Positions 25,745 through 33,956 of a stretch of 64,000 nt of DNA are shown here, one piece after another. The stretch's first letter is position 1. Each line of letters starts with the position of its first letter. The notes beneath the pieces are model-generated. The model was not told the origin of the DNA, did no database searches, and saw only the letters and a list, made by a program, of their open reading frames with translations. The stretch is from positions 806,001 through 870,000 of the forward strand of contig JBDWDN010000003.1 of assembly GCA_039977295.1 (NCBI GenBank). The letters are read 5' to 3'. Source of the stretch: Hellea sp039977295 (GTDB lineage: Bacteria > Pseudomonadota > Alphaproteobacteria > Caulobacterales > Maricaulaceae). Made by a program: the position numbers and the translations under genes.

Positions 25745-26692
25745 TTACGCCTTGACGCCGGGCCAATTATCCCACCAAATTCTGAACTGCCTCCAGCTTT
25801 GCTCTAGAAAAGCCTTTTGCGGCGCGGTCAACTGATCCAATGGGTTAAGCTGGTATTTATATTCGTCATGGCCTTCGAGAACCATCAAATGCTTATAGTA
25901 CAGCACAAGATCAGGACCTTCGTCAAAAGTCGATAGAACGCTCAACGCTTTATCCAACTCAAGAGCAAGACGACGGCTTTCCGAATTTCCAGCGGCGGCC
26001 TCAATAGATAATTCAGTGAGCCGCAAGACTTCAAGCGGTAACGCATTGCCTACGCCTGTAATTGCGCCGCAGGCACCGCAATTTACAAAGCCATGGAACA
26101 CCTGAGTATCAACGCCCACCATAAGAGCCAGGCTGGAGTCGCCTGACGTAATCTGCTGTGCCGCGTAAGTCAGAGAATCTGCTCCGCCAAACTCTTTAAA
26201 TCCTACCAAGTTTGAGTGTTTGTCCCTTAGTTTAAAGAATAGATCGGCTTGGGTTTCATAGCCATAATAAGGGCTGTTATAGATAACGGCTGGCACGTCA
26301 GGCGCTGCGTTAAGAATAGCTGAAAAATGAGATTCCTGCGCCGCAATGCAGCTTCCGCGTGACAATACACGCGGGATAACCATAAGACCCGCCGCGCCAA
26401 CTGACGCCGCATGCGCGGTAATGGCGACGGCACGCTGCGTATTTTGAGCGCCGGTTCCCACGACAACAGGAATACCCGCTTTACAAAGTTGGGCCACGCC
26501 TTCGCAGCGCTGTTCATCCGTCAAGAGTGGCCAATCCCCCATGGATCCACAATAGATAACGGCGGTCATGCCGAGTTCAATCAGCTCCTTGCCTCTTTTA
26601 ACAAGAGCCGCAAAATCAGGCCTCCCATCCTTATCGCAGGGCGTCATCAAAGCTGGCATGCAGCCTGTAAAGAAATTATCTTGATTAGCCAT
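25745..26692 (-). CDS. Pyrroline-4-hydroxy-2-carboxylate deaminase (DHDPS family)
   Basis: 315 aa from the ATG at 26692, chosen because GGAGGT lies 8 nt before it; an in-frame start 8 codons upstream lacks such a site. A (beta/alpha)8 Schiff-base lyase of the DapA/NanA superfamily: CMPALMTPCDKDGRPDFAALV, YCGSMGDWPLLT, VVVGTGAQNT, VIYNSPYYGYET (the catalytic Tyr) and LVGFKEFGG with the Schiff-base Lys. In hydroxyproline catabolism this enzyme deaminates the pyrroline to 2-ketoglutarate semialdehyde. First gene of the operon, facing the PAS-AraC regulator. Confidence 0.88.
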   Translation of the reverse strand: MANQDNFFTGCMPALMTPCDKDGRPDFAALVKRGKELIELGMTAVIYCGSMGDWPLLTDEQRCEGVAQLCKAGIPVVVGTGAQNTQRAVAITAHAASVGAAGLMVIPRVLSRGSCIAAQESHFSAILNAAPDVPAVIYNSPYYGYETQADLFFKLRDKHSNLVGFKEFGGADSLTYAAQQITSGDSSLALMVGVDTQVFHGFVNCGACGAITGVGNALPLEVLRLTELSIEAAAGNSESRRLALELDKALSVLSTFDEGPDLVLYYKHLMVLEGHDEYKYQLNPLDQLTAPQKAFLEQSWRQFRIWWDNWPGVKA

Positions 26693-26818
26693 CAAATGTA
26701 CCTCCGAGATTACCATGGCGCGCTATTATCGCACTGCAAATAAAGGGAAATTTTTAAGCCTTGTCTCGCCAGTTCGCTGAGCTTAGACTTTAATTTTTGC
26801 ACAATTAGGGAAATTTGA
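26693..26818. promoter_or_regulatory. Divergent promoter region of the hydroxyproline operon
   Basis: 126 nt between the deaminase start (minus) and the regulator start (plus), the expected site of control by the divergent AraC-type protein. SD ACCTCC (GGAGGT on the minus strand) at 26700-26705 belongs to the deaminase gene. The remaining sequence is AT-rich; no convincing operator repeat was recognised. Confidence 0.5.
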
Positions 26819-27547
26819 ATGTTCGAGCGTGACTGTGATGAACTTCTTCAAAACTTGCCGATTGTTGAAGTCTTTGATTATTTATCTGATACGGTCTTTT
26901 TCGTAAAAGACCTTCAAGGACGATATGCTATGGTCAATGAAACGCTTGTCGGAAGAGTTGGCTGCCAAAACAAATCTCAACTTATAGGAAAAACGCCTTC
27001 GGACATCATGAGGGGAAAACTCGGCAATAGCTATGAGGCTCAAGATCAGTATGTGCTTAGTTCAGGAAAAGGGATAACGAACCAGCTTGAACTGCATATT
27101 TACTTAAACCGCAATGTTGGTTGGTGCATGACAAATAAGCGGCCAGTTTTTTCAGATAAGAAAAAAGTCATTGGCGTCATGGGAGTTTCACAAGACCTAC
27201 GCCCGCCGAATATGTCCCACAATGATTTTTCGAATATTGCGCCAATTCTTGAATATGTAAGTCAAAACTTATCCGCAAATTTATCAATAAAGACTCTCGC
27301 AAAACTTGGAAGCCTAAGCCCCTACCAACTTGACCGCCGCATTCAAAATATCTTTGGACTTACGACCGGGCAATGGGTGCTCAAAAACCGGCTAGATTAC
27401 GCTCGGCGTCAACTTTTAGAAACAACCATGCCAATAGTCGAAGTGGCAATTAATAGCGGTTATGCAGACCAGAGTACTTTTGCTCGTCAATTCAAAAAGA
27501 CGACAGGTTTATCACCTTCACATTTTAGGAATTCACATTCACACTAG
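26819..27547 (+). CDS. PAS-AraC family transcriptional regulator
   Basis: 242 aa. Residues ~15-125 form a PAS-like sensor (VEVFDYLSDTVFFVKDLQGRYAMVNETL ... VIGVMGVSQDLR). Residues ~145-240 are an AraC DNA-binding domain with two helix-turn-helix motifs (LSIKTLAKLGSLSPYQLDRRIQ and EVAINSGYADQSTFARQFKKTTGLSPSHF). It is divergent from the hydroxyproline operon and is the obvious candidate to activate it in response to a pathway metabolite. The PAS plus AraC arrangement, in place of the usual cupin arm, matches regulators described next to such gene sets. Confidence 0.88.
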   Translation: MFERDCDELLQNLPIVEVFDYLSDTVFFVKDLQGRYAMVNETLVGRVGCQNKSQLIGKTPSDIMRGKLGNSYEAQDQYVLSSGKGITNQLELHIYLNRNVGWCMTNKRPVFSDKKKVIGVMGVSQDLRPPNMSHNDFSNIAPILEYVSQNLSANLSIKTLAKLGSLSPYQLDRRIQNIFGLTTGQWVLKNRLDYARRQLLETTMPIVEVAINSGYADQSTFARQFKKTTGLSPSHFRNSHSH

Positions 27548-27617
27548 GTTAAATAGCTGGGCCTAATGCCAAAAAACTATAACTCACCAATGTTCGTTTT
27601 GCAGAATGAGGGAGTCC

Positions 27618-28142
27618 CTAATACAACAACCCCATGCGCTCCCGAAAGCGCCGGATAAATTCGCTCTGCTCGGTATTCGCTGTCCCGTCGAGCCGAGCCG
27701 TCGCCTCCATCATCAATGCCAACTCCTCAGCATCATCTCTCTCGATTTCGCTTTTTAGGATATCGACCATGGGGAAGAGGGCGCTTTCAGGTAAGGTTAT
27801 GTCATAGGTTAAGCTGTGCATTTGGCGGTAAAGTCCGTCTGCGTCGTCTTCACTCAACTGCATATTCTGTGAGAGCTGGGCTACGATTTCTTGTTCGGCG
27901 CGCTCTGTGACGCGTTTTTCCTGGCTCATACGAGCGGCCGCAATCATTAAAACCGTTGCCGCCTCGATAGGCGTCTCGACTAAGTCAAATCCTGAGGCAT
28001 TGTATTTTTTGGAGAAACGGCGACGGCGCGGGAGGTTAGCGACTGTATTGGCGGCGTCCGCAATGTCGCCCACGCCGCGCGAGGCGCGGCTTAGCCAATA
28101 GATCAATGACGAAATCGCGATCAGAATACCTATAATGTGCAT
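27618..28142 (-). CDS. TerB-like protein with N-terminal membrane anchor
   Basis: 174 aa from the ATG at 28142, preceded by GAGGGAGGG. A single hydrophobic helix (residues ~2-18, HIIGILIAISSLIYWLS) is followed by a basic stretch (PRRRRFSKKY) and an all-helical domain (EAATVLMIAAARMSQ, TERAEQEIVAQLSQ, DADGLYRQMHSL, AEELALMMEATARLDG) with the acidic pattern of the TerB/DjlA-N fold. The fold call is tentative. Last of four co-directional genes that all carry N-terminal membrane segments. Confidence 0.6.
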   Translation of the reverse strand: MHIIGILIAISSLIYWLSRASRGVGDIADAANTVANLPRRRRFSKKYNASGFDLVETPIEAATVLMIAAARMSQEKRVTERAEQEIVAQLSQNMQLSEDDADGLYRQMHSLTYDITLPESALFPMVDILKSEIERDDAEELALMMEATARLDGTANTEQSEFIRRFRERMGLLY

Positions 28143-28206
28143 AAAGCCCTCCCTCAAAATCCCTAGCGAATGGCGGGCTCACTCGCAACTCTTTAACGGA
28201 AAATCC

Positions 28207-28914
28207 TTAACGGCAGGATGTTGTCGGGCCCATATCGACATGGAAATGGTCGCGATGGGCGGCGTTATAATCGGGGCTGAGGGTAACGCGAAATATTTTA
28301 CAGGCTTTGTCGCGCGTCTTGCGCAAAAACTTTTTGCGCTTTCTATCTTTGCCGTTCCAATCCTTAAGCACGGAAATGACGCGCCCATCTTCGAGCTCAA
28401 ATCCTGTCACATCCCAAGCATTGGCATAAGCATGTTCGCTCCATTGCCCCGAACTGTTTCCGTTCTGGCGGCGGCAACTATAGGTCCCGACATGGTGGAT
28501 TTTCTTAAGCTCTGATCCCAAATGTTTTTTGGCGAGCACATTAATCTCGCGCATCCACATATAGGTGCCTACGGCGAGGGGGCATTGCATATTGGCTTCG
28601 CCCGGGCGCAGCGCCGTAGCGTTTGAGCCGTAAACCACGCGGGCAACCTTCCATCCACAAACGGATTTTGTCTCGCGCGGATCTGCGGGGATGGAATTAA
28701 AGCCATCAGCATCGCGGGCCATATCCATACAGGTCTTAGACGGGGCGAGGCTCAGGCGCAGGAACTGTGATTGTGTAGCCACCCCAAGCGGGGCTTCGGG
28801 GTTAAGCGGTTTCCACGGCAAATGTTGGTGCGGGACATTGCGGTCTAGTGCGACGATGATGATCGCCGCTATGGCGATAAATATCGTAAAAAATAGAACA
28901 GGCCGTTTCCACAT
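28207..28914 (-). CDS. Extensin-like family protein, putative LAS/VanY-type hydrolase
   Basis: 235 aa. N-terminal membrane anchor (residues ~6-24), then the bacterial extensin-like C-terminal domain: SVCGWKVARVV, MQCPLAVGTYMWM, VGTYSCRRQNGN, SEHAYANAWDVTGFELEDG and AAHRDHFHVDMGP. The H-x6-D and HxH (H-F-H) residues are those expected for a zinc metallopeptidase fold similar to VanY/MepA, suggesting action on peptidoglycan, outside the membrane. Six Cys, likely disulfide-bonded. Gene lies 24 nt after the trypsin-like protease gene. Confidence 0.85.
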   Translation of the reverse strand: MWKRPVLFFTIFIAIAAIIIVALDRNVPHQHLPWKPLNPEAPLGVATQSQFLRLSLAPSKTCMDMARDADGFNSIPADPRETKSVCGWKVARVVYGSNATALRPGEANMQCPLAVGTYMWMREINVLAKKHLGSELKKIHHVGTYSCRRQNGNSSGQWSEHAYANAWDVTGFELEDGRVISVLKDWNGKDRKRKKFLRKTRDKACKIFRVTLSPDYNAAHRDHFHVDMGPTTSCR

Positions 28915-28938
28915 GATCAGGACTTAGCGCTCCTGACC

Positions 28939-29733
28939 CTAATCTACAATGCAAATGACTTGCGCGATGCGGCGCTCTCGGCGCAGACGGTCGGCTTGGA
29001 GGCCGTAAGTGTTGAGGGACAGACCTTCGGGCGCTGCGCTACGGTCTTTAAACAGCTCTTGCAGATTTTCTGGGGCGACGGTGTAAATGCGTCCGCGGCG
29101 CGGGCTTTCGGCAGAGACAACGCCAATCACTTCGCCGTCCTTATCCATGACAGGCGCGCCGGATAGGCCGCCAAGAGAACCTATCAAGCCTTTGGTGCGG
29201 CCCAGTTCAGACCAGGCTAATATGGCTTCGTCAGATTTATACCGCCCCCGCACAACCATGCGGTTGCGCGCGAGCAATGAGCCGACGACTTCTCCGGGAC
29301 GGCCTTGGGGGAAGCCAAAGAAAAAACCGCGTTCCCCAATTTGCCGATTTGTATAGAGATCACTGGCCAGCGGTTTGCGTTTCCACGCGCCTATTAAAAT
29401 CGCGGTATCGGAATCTTCAGACACAAAACTCTCTACGCGCATGACTTTGCGTCCGCCAATATCGATGCCGACTTCATCACAGCTATCGACCACATGACGG
29501 GCGGTCATCCAGCGCCCTTTACCGTCTATGGCAAAGGCGGTGCCCACGCCCGAATCTGCCCGTTTCACATCGACGATGACGCGTTCATCGCGCGGCGTCT
29601 CATTAGGCAGCATTGGGCCCAGTTCAGGCGGCGGCGGCAGAGCGTCAATGCTTTCAGATCCGCGATTGGCATTGGCATAAAGGGCGATAATAATCACCAA
29701 ATATATCAGCCAGTCGGGAATTTTGCGCCACAT
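28939..29733 (-). CDS. Membrane-anchored trypsin-like serine protease
   Basis: 264 aa. One membrane helix (WLIYLVIIIALYAN, residues ~8-22) and a chymotrypsin-fold domain: GVGTAFAIDGKGRWMTARHVV (catalytic His), ESFVSEDSDTAILI (Asp) and GSLGGLSGAPVMDKDGEVIGVVSA (Ser). No PDZ domain, unlike DegP/DegS. It should act in the periplasm. The catalytic triad is complete. Six nt after the DUF350 gene and followed by the extensin-like gene. Confidence 0.85.
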   Translation of the reverse strand: MWRKIPDWLIYLVIIIALYANANRGSESIDALPPPPELGPMLPNETPRDERVIVDVKRADSGVGTAFAIDGKGRWMTARHVVDSCDEVGIDIGGRKVMRVESFVSEDSDTAILIGAWKRKPLASDLYTNRQIGERGFFFGFPQGRPGEVVGSLLARNRMVVRGRYKSDEAILAWSELGRTKGLIGSLGGLSGAPVMDKDGEVIGVVSAESPRRGRIYTVAPENLQELFKDRSAAPEGLSLNTYGLQADRLRRERRIAQVICIVD

Positions 29734-29739
29734 AGCGGC

Positions 29740-30153
29740 TTAGCCTGAAATTGCAAAAGCTAAAATAATTGATCCCGCAATTTTAAACGCGGCTAAAACG
29801 GTCGCTGCTGGGACTTCGTCGTCCATAATGCGCTGCGGCATGCCTTTGAAAATGGCGTCGGTCAGGCGGAAGAGAAAGAGCTGTAAAAACAGGCTTATTG
29901 TGCCCCAAATGGCGACGTCGCTCAGGCTGAATTTATTGACCAAGCAGGCCGCTAGCGGCAAGGCGAGGCTGATGACAAGGGCGCTAAAAGACACGGCTGC
30001 GGCCATATTCCCCTGTTGGACTAATTCTAGCTCTTTATGAGGTGTTAGTTTCACATAAATAAAAAGCCCGACGAGATATATAACCGTGACAACAAGTAGG
30101 TAAAAAATCAGCCAAGGGAATCCATTGGCGAGGCTATCAAGCGCAGGTCTCAT
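29740..30153 (-). CDS. DUF350 family inner-membrane protein
   Basis: About 137 aa from the ATG at 30153; a GTG 14 codons upstream is possible, and neither has a good SD. Four hydrophobic helices (FPWLIFYLLVVTVIYLVGLFIY, AAAVSFSALVISLALPLAA, DVAIWGTISLFLQLFLFRL, AATVLAAFKIAGSIILAFAI) and a K-E-L-x-L-V-x-x-G-N motif between helices 1 and 2 match DUF350 proteins, small membrane proteins of unknown biochemical role. First gene of a four-gene envelope operon. Confidence 0.8.
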   Translation of the reverse strand: MRPALDSLANGFPWLIFYLLVVTVIYLVGLFIYVKLTPHKELELVQQGNMAAAVSFSALVISLALPLAACLVNKFSLSDVAIWGTISLFLQLFLFRLTDAIFKGMPQRIMDDEVPAATVLAAFKIAGSIILAFAISG

Positions 30154-30246
30154 AAGGCAGTCCGATGTAAAGTCCCAAGGGATAGACGTGCCCACACATG
30201 TCTATTGGGAGGTAAATGTGCGACAATGCAAAAAATTTCAAGTTAA

Positions 30247-31434
30247 TTATTCTGCTTCTGTGTTAGCGGTTTGAGGTTTCGCGAGCTTACGGCGCTCGCT
30301 GGCCCGCATTTTCTCAGACTCCGACTTTAGCTGTCCACAGGCGGCGAGGATATCGCGGCCGCGCGGCGTGCGAATAGGTGAGGCGTAGCCTGCTTTATTG
30401 ACCATATCGGCGAAGGTCTCGATCGTATCCCAGTCGGAACATTCGTAATTGCTGCCAGGCCAAGGGTTGAACGGGATGAGGTTGACCTTGGCGGGAATGC
30501 CTTTGAGCAGCCTTATCAGCTGTTTAGCGTGCCAAGGTTGATCATTTACCCCCTTGAGCATGACATATTCGAATGTGATGCGGCGCGAATTAGACAGGCC
30601 GGGATAATCCCGGCAGGCCTGCATTAAATCTTTGAGCGGATATTTGCGGTTAATCGGCATTATCTGTTCGCGCAATTCATCATTGGCCGCATGAAGCGAG
30701 ATGGCGAGCATGGCAGATGTGCGCGCGCCCATAGGGCCAATTTCCGGGACAACGCCAGAGGTCGAAACCGTGATGCGGCGGCGGCCAACGCCAAGGCCTT
30801 CGGGGTCGCAAATAATGTCCAGGCTATCGCCAACTTGTTCTGTATTATAAAGCGGCTCGCCCATGCCCATAAAGACAATATTGGTAAGCTTGCGATTGTC
30901 TTGCGTGGTTGGCCATTCCCCCAAATCATCGCGGGCGGCAATGACTTGCAGGACGATTTCTTGGGCCGTTAGATTTCGGACTAATTTTTGCGTGCCTGTG
31001 TGGCAGAATTTACAGGTCAGCGTACAGCCGACTTGCGACGAAACACAGAGCGCGCCGGTCTTGGACACGTCCGGAATAAAGACGCTTTCAACCTCAATCC
31101 CTGGGGCCATGCGAATGAGATATTTGCGCGTGCCGTCAACGCTGATCTGGCGCTCTATAATTTCAGGCCGAGCCAGAGAAAATTTGGTTTCCAAATCGGC
31201 GCGAAGGCCCTTGGCGATATTGGTCATTTGCGACCAGTCCGTGGCACCGAAATTATAAATCCATTGGAAAATTTGTTTCGTGCGCATGCGCACTTTCTTG
31301 GGCTCAATGCCAAATTCTGTCAGATGCTGCGCGATCTCTTTGCGTCCCAGACCAACCAGGCGGATACGGGTGTCTGCTGGGGCAGCAGATATTTCAGACG
31401 CATCAGGCGCGTTGGATATTAAAGTCGTGCTCAT
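30247..31434 (-). CDS. rlmN: Dual-specificity rRNA/tRNA adenine-C2 methyltransferase RlmN
   Basis: 395 aa radical-SAM enzyme. The cluster motif is CTLTCKFCHTG (CxxxCxxC), followed by VFMGMGEPLYN, TVSTSGVVPEI, AISLHAANDELRE, FEYVMLKGVNDQ and the C-terminal RDILAACGQL, whose Cys carries the methyl group in RlmN. It methylates C2 of A2503 in 23S rRNA and A37 in some tRNAs. The N-terminal 27 residues are an extension lacking clear homology. A stem-loop directly precedes the start codon (see regulatory entry). Confidence 0.95.
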   Translation of the reverse strand: MSTTLISNAPDASEISAAPADTRIRLVGLGRKEIAQHLTEFGIEPKKVRMRTKQIFQWIYNFGATDWSQMTNIAKGLRADLETKFSLARPEIIERQISVDGTRKYLIRMAPGIEVESVFIPDVSKTGALCVSSQVGCTLTCKFCHTGTQKLVRNLTAQEIVLQVIAARDDLGEWPTTQDNRKLTNIVFMGMGEPLYNTEQVGDSLDIICDPEGLGVGRRRITVSTSGVVPEIGPMGARTSAMLAISLHAANDELREQIMPINRKYPLKDLMQACRDYPGLSNSRRITFEYVMLKGVNDQPWHAKQLIRLLKGIPAKVNLIPFNPWPGSNYECSDWDTIETFADMVNKAGYASPIRTPRGRDILAACGQLKSESEKMRASERRKLAKPQTANTEAE

Positions 31435-31440
31435 ATGGCG

Positions 31441-31468
31441 CGGCCCCTAACACGGAAAAGCGGGGCCG
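31441..31468 (-). promoter_or_regulatory. Leader hairpin that may mask the rlmN ribosome-binding site
   Basis: CGGCCCC (31441-31447) and GGGGCCG (31462-31468) can pair perfectly over 7 bp with a 14-nt loop. The only purine-rich stretch before the rlmN ATG (AGGGG on the minus strand) is inside this stem, so folding would hide it. No T-tract follows, making a terminator unlikely. Confidence 0.4.
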
Positions 31469-31494
31469 TCATTATTTATTGCAGGGTAAGAGTG

Positions 31495-31767
31495 CTATCC
31501 CGCAGCCTCTTCCATGGCTTTGGCAAGGGTCACATCTTTTTCTGTCACGCCGCCCGCATCATGGGTCGTCAAGGTAATGTCCACGCGGTTATAAACGTTA
31601 AACCATTCGGGGTGATGGTCCATTTTATCCGCAATAATCGCGATTCGCGTCATAAAGCCGAAAGCTTGCGCAAAATCCTTAAATTTGAACACTTTGGTGA
31701 TGAAATCATCGCCGCCCGTCCAGCCGTCTAAGTCCTCGGCTACGTCCTTGGGGTTTAAAACCTGCAT
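31495..31767 (-). CDS. phhB: 4a-hydroxytetrahydrobiopterin dehydratase (PCD/DCoH)
   Basis: 90 aa. Pterin-4a-carbinolamine dehydratase: the signature DKMDHHPEWFNVYNRVDITLTTHDAGGVTEKD contains the catalytic HHP..W and the later His. Typical length for the family is ~95-105. It regenerates the pterin cofactor for phenylalanine hydroxylase, but no hydroxylase gene is in the window. Lies upstream of rlmN on the same strand with a 60-nt gap. Confidence 0.93.
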   Translation of the reverse strand: MQVLNPKDVAEDLDGWTGGDDFITKVFKFKDFAQAFGFMTRIAIIADKMDHHPEWFNVYNRVDITLTTHDAGGVTEKDVTLAKAMEEAAG

Positions 31768-32031
31768 TTTGCACTCCTGATAAGATTTACGGATTATTAA
31801 CCGTGATATTTACGCAACAGTAAGGGCGAAATCGACGGACGGAAAGAGAAAAAGGCAAGCTTGCCCCAAAGTTGCCACAATTGGGCACGTTATTCTCACT
31901 TCGCTTATGGCTGGGGGCTGTGAGCGAGCCGATGTCGGAAGGAAGAATTATATTTGTGTGGGAATATATGACCTTAATTCAGCCCTAAGTTCGTCATAAG
32001 CTGTTCACTTTTTCCGTCTAACGGTGTGGGT

Positions 32032-32421
32032 ATGTTAGTTTATGAATTCTCCCTTCCGGCTTCACTCCGGCTGCCTTTGCGTCTTGGCGTAGGGGCATAT
32101 GCTCTGTTTATCGTCTGGGCGTCATTGCGCCCCGCCGGTACGGGCGGCGCTATCCCGCATTTGGACAAAGTGCTCCATCTGTCGGTTTATGCGCTTTTAA
32201 GCCTAGGCTTAGCCCTAGCCTGGCCGAAACTCTCTAAGTTTCGGATATTTTGGGGTTGCCTTGTCTTTGGCCTCGCTTTGGAAGTGGGTCAGGGCACGAT
32301 GGGGTCCGGACGGACAGCGTCCTTTTGGGACGGCGCCGCAAATAGTCTAGGCGCGGCGATAGGTTTAGGCGCGGTTGTTTTACTGTCACGGCTATTTGCC
32401 AAGGGCAAAAATAGCCTATAA
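32032..32421 (+). CDS. VanZ-like family membrane protein
   Basis: 129 aa from the ATG; a GTG two codons earlier is also possible. Four hydrophobic segments with the VanZ hallmark: PHLDKVLHLSVYALLSLGLALAW, then LVFGLALEVGQGTMGSGRTASFWDGAANSLGAAIG (E-x-x-Q ... D-x-x-A-N-x-x-G). The family takes its name from teicoplanin resistance but most members are of unknown role in the envelope. Monocistronic. Confidence 0.8.
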   Translation: MLVYEFSLPASLRLPLRLGVGAYALFIVWASLRPAGTGGAIPHLDKVLHLSVYALLSLGLALAWPKLSKFRIFWGCLVFGLALEVGQGTMGSGRTASFWDGAANSLGAAIGLGAVVLLSRLFAKGKNSL

Positions 32422-32508
32422 AACCTCTCATGACGCGTAACTTATCGCGTCTAGGCCAGAGGAAAATATCCCCCCAACTCTTGCCGCATTGCGGTTTTTG
32501 ATCTGTGT

Positions 32509-32524
32509 TTGCACGGTTCTTGCA
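32509..32524 (+). promoter_or_regulatory. Sigma-54-like promoter
   Basis: TTGCACG-GTTC-TTGCA fits the RpoN consensus TGGCACG-N4-TTGCA with one mismatch, the first G of the -24 GG. It lies 94 nt before the start codon of the secreted repeat protein. Because the -24 GG is normally invariant, the call is tentative. Confidence 0.35.
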
Positions 32525-32617
32525 AGAGGAAATCGTTACAGCTCCCCGAAGGCGGCGGCAGCGACAATATCAAGCGTGGCACTCTAAAAAGTGACACAGG
32601 AAAAAGGTGGAAAAACA

Positions 32618-33832
32618 ATGACGACGTTTAAATCGATTAAAACGGCAGCAATTTTACTGACGGGTACAGCCTTCGCTCCATTGGCGATGGCGGGTGGTCA
32701 AGGCTCGCCTGGCTATGCGCCGGACCTCTTGCCGCCGAGCTCTAATGCCGGGGAATGTTATGCCCGCATAGAAGTGCCCGCGCAATTTTCGACACATTCC
32801 GAGCAGATAATGGTCGAAGAAGGCTATTCTAAACTTGATGTTCATCAACCGACCTTGGCCCCTCGCCAAGAAGATGTTTTGGTCAAAGAAGCCAGCGTTC
32901 GTTATCAAGTGCGCCAGCCCACTTACCGCTCTGTCACAGAGCAAATGATGGTGCGTCCCGCCTATGACAAGCTTTCCGTGTCCGCGCCGCAATTCTCAAC
33001 GGTGACGGAAACTATCCAGACATCGGCCCCGCGCCTGGTGTGGAAACGCGGTAATCCTGGTAAATTGGCCGCTCAAGGCTACACCATCCATTCCACTGCG
33101 AATGGCGGGAGTGGTTATGGCCAAAGTAGTGGCAGCACATCACAATTTCGCGGCGCAACGGAATGCGGCGCGACCTGTGAAATCTGGTGCCTGGTTGAAG
33201 AGCCGGGCGAGCAGGTTCAGTTTAACCGCAAGGTTATGACGTCACCAGGTCAGGTACAGCGTCACAGCGTTCCGGCCAAATATCAGACAATTCACAAACA
33301 AGTCGTCTCTGATCCCGGCGGCGTGCAAGAAATCCCTGTCCCTGCAGAATACCGTGCGGTCACAGTCGAAGATATTGTTGATCCGGGCGGAGAGCGCGTC
33401 ACCCATGTGCCGCCAAAATTTGCAGAGGTTGCCACCAAGCATTTGATCGCGCCGTCGCGCTATGAATGGCGCCGCGTTTTATGCGCCCCTGGAACGGGCT
33501 CCATTGGCACCGTTAATTCAGGCTCAGCTTATAGCGGGTCAAGTTACGGTTCAGGATCTGCCTATAATGCCGGATCTAGCTATAATAGCGGCGCTTACAC
33601 GTCTGGACAAAGTCACAGCTCATCTTCCTCTATTACATATGGGGGCACGCATAGCGGCGCAGGCAGCTATGGCGCCGGCGCGGCAAAATCCGCGATTGTC
33701 CCGGGATCACGCGTCGTGACGGGATCAGGTTATTATGGCGATCATAAGAGCCGCCAGACGCAAAGCTCTGATCATCATTCAGGATCTCACCATAAGCAAA
33801 AAGCCAAGCGTAAACGCAAATCTTGGCATTAG
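32618..33832 (+). CDS. Secreted repeat protein with Gly/Ser/Tyr-rich and basic C-terminus
   Basis: 404 aa from ATG 32618, with AAGGTGGA before it; an upstream in-frame GTG is rejected because the signal peptide (MTTFKSIKTAAILLTGTAFAPLAMA) starts here. Residues ~50-145 repeat units of the type P-x-Y/F-x-x-x-x-E-x-x-x-V (VPAQFSTHSEQIMVEE, QPTYRSVTEQMMVRP, APQFSTVTETIQTS). After a CGATCEIWC cysteine cluster, a second set (VPAKYQTIHKQVVSDPGG, VPAEYRAVTVEDIVDPGG, VPPKFAEVATKHLIAP) follows. The last ~110 residues are Gly/Ser/Tyr-rich low complexity, ending in a His/Lys-rich tail. No family function is known to me; a surface or matrix structural role is plausible. Confidence 0.75.
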   Translation: MTTFKSIKTAAILLTGTAFAPLAMAGGQGSPGYAPDLLPPSSNAGECYARIEVPAQFSTHSEQIMVEEGYSKLDVHQPTLAPRQEDVLVKEASVRYQVRQPTYRSVTEQMMVRPAYDKLSVSAPQFSTVTETIQTSAPRLVWKRGNPGKLAAQGYTIHSTANGGSGYGQSSGSTSQFRGATECGATCEIWCLVEEPGEQVQFNRKVMTSPGQVQRHSVPAKYQTIHKQVVSDPGGVQEIPVPAEYRAVTVEDIVDPGGERVTHVPPKFAEVATKHLIAPSRYEWRRVLCAPGTGSIGTVNSGSAYSGSSYGSGSAYNAGSSYNSGAYTSGQSHSSSSSITYGGTHSGAGSYGAGAAKSAIVPGSRVVTGSGYYGDHKSRQTQSSDHHSGSHHKQKAKRKRKSWH

Positions 33833-33856
33833 GCGGCCAGCATAAATAATAAATAG

Positions 33857-33886
33857 AAAAGCTCGCTGTATTAAGCGGGCTTTTTT
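33857..33886 (+). terminator. Rho-independent terminator after the secreted repeat protein
   Basis: GCTCGCT - GTATTA - AGCGGGC (one G-U pair) followed by TTTTTT, 25 nt after the stop. The A-rich sequence before the stem (AAATAGAAAA) could allow weaker function for the convergent regulator gene. Confidence 0.85.
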
Positions 33887-33956
33887 CATGACGTTAGTTT
33901 ATCAGGGTGAGCTAGTTTAAAAGGGTGTGCTGAGTTATGGCGCGGTCTTGAGCGCC

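Noticed and set aside
31893..31906. GGCAAGCTTGCC palindrome between the pterin dehydratase and VanZ genes (around 31854-31866)
   Set aside because: A single 12-bp palindrome including a HindIII-type core, with no placement relative to a promoter; may be chance.
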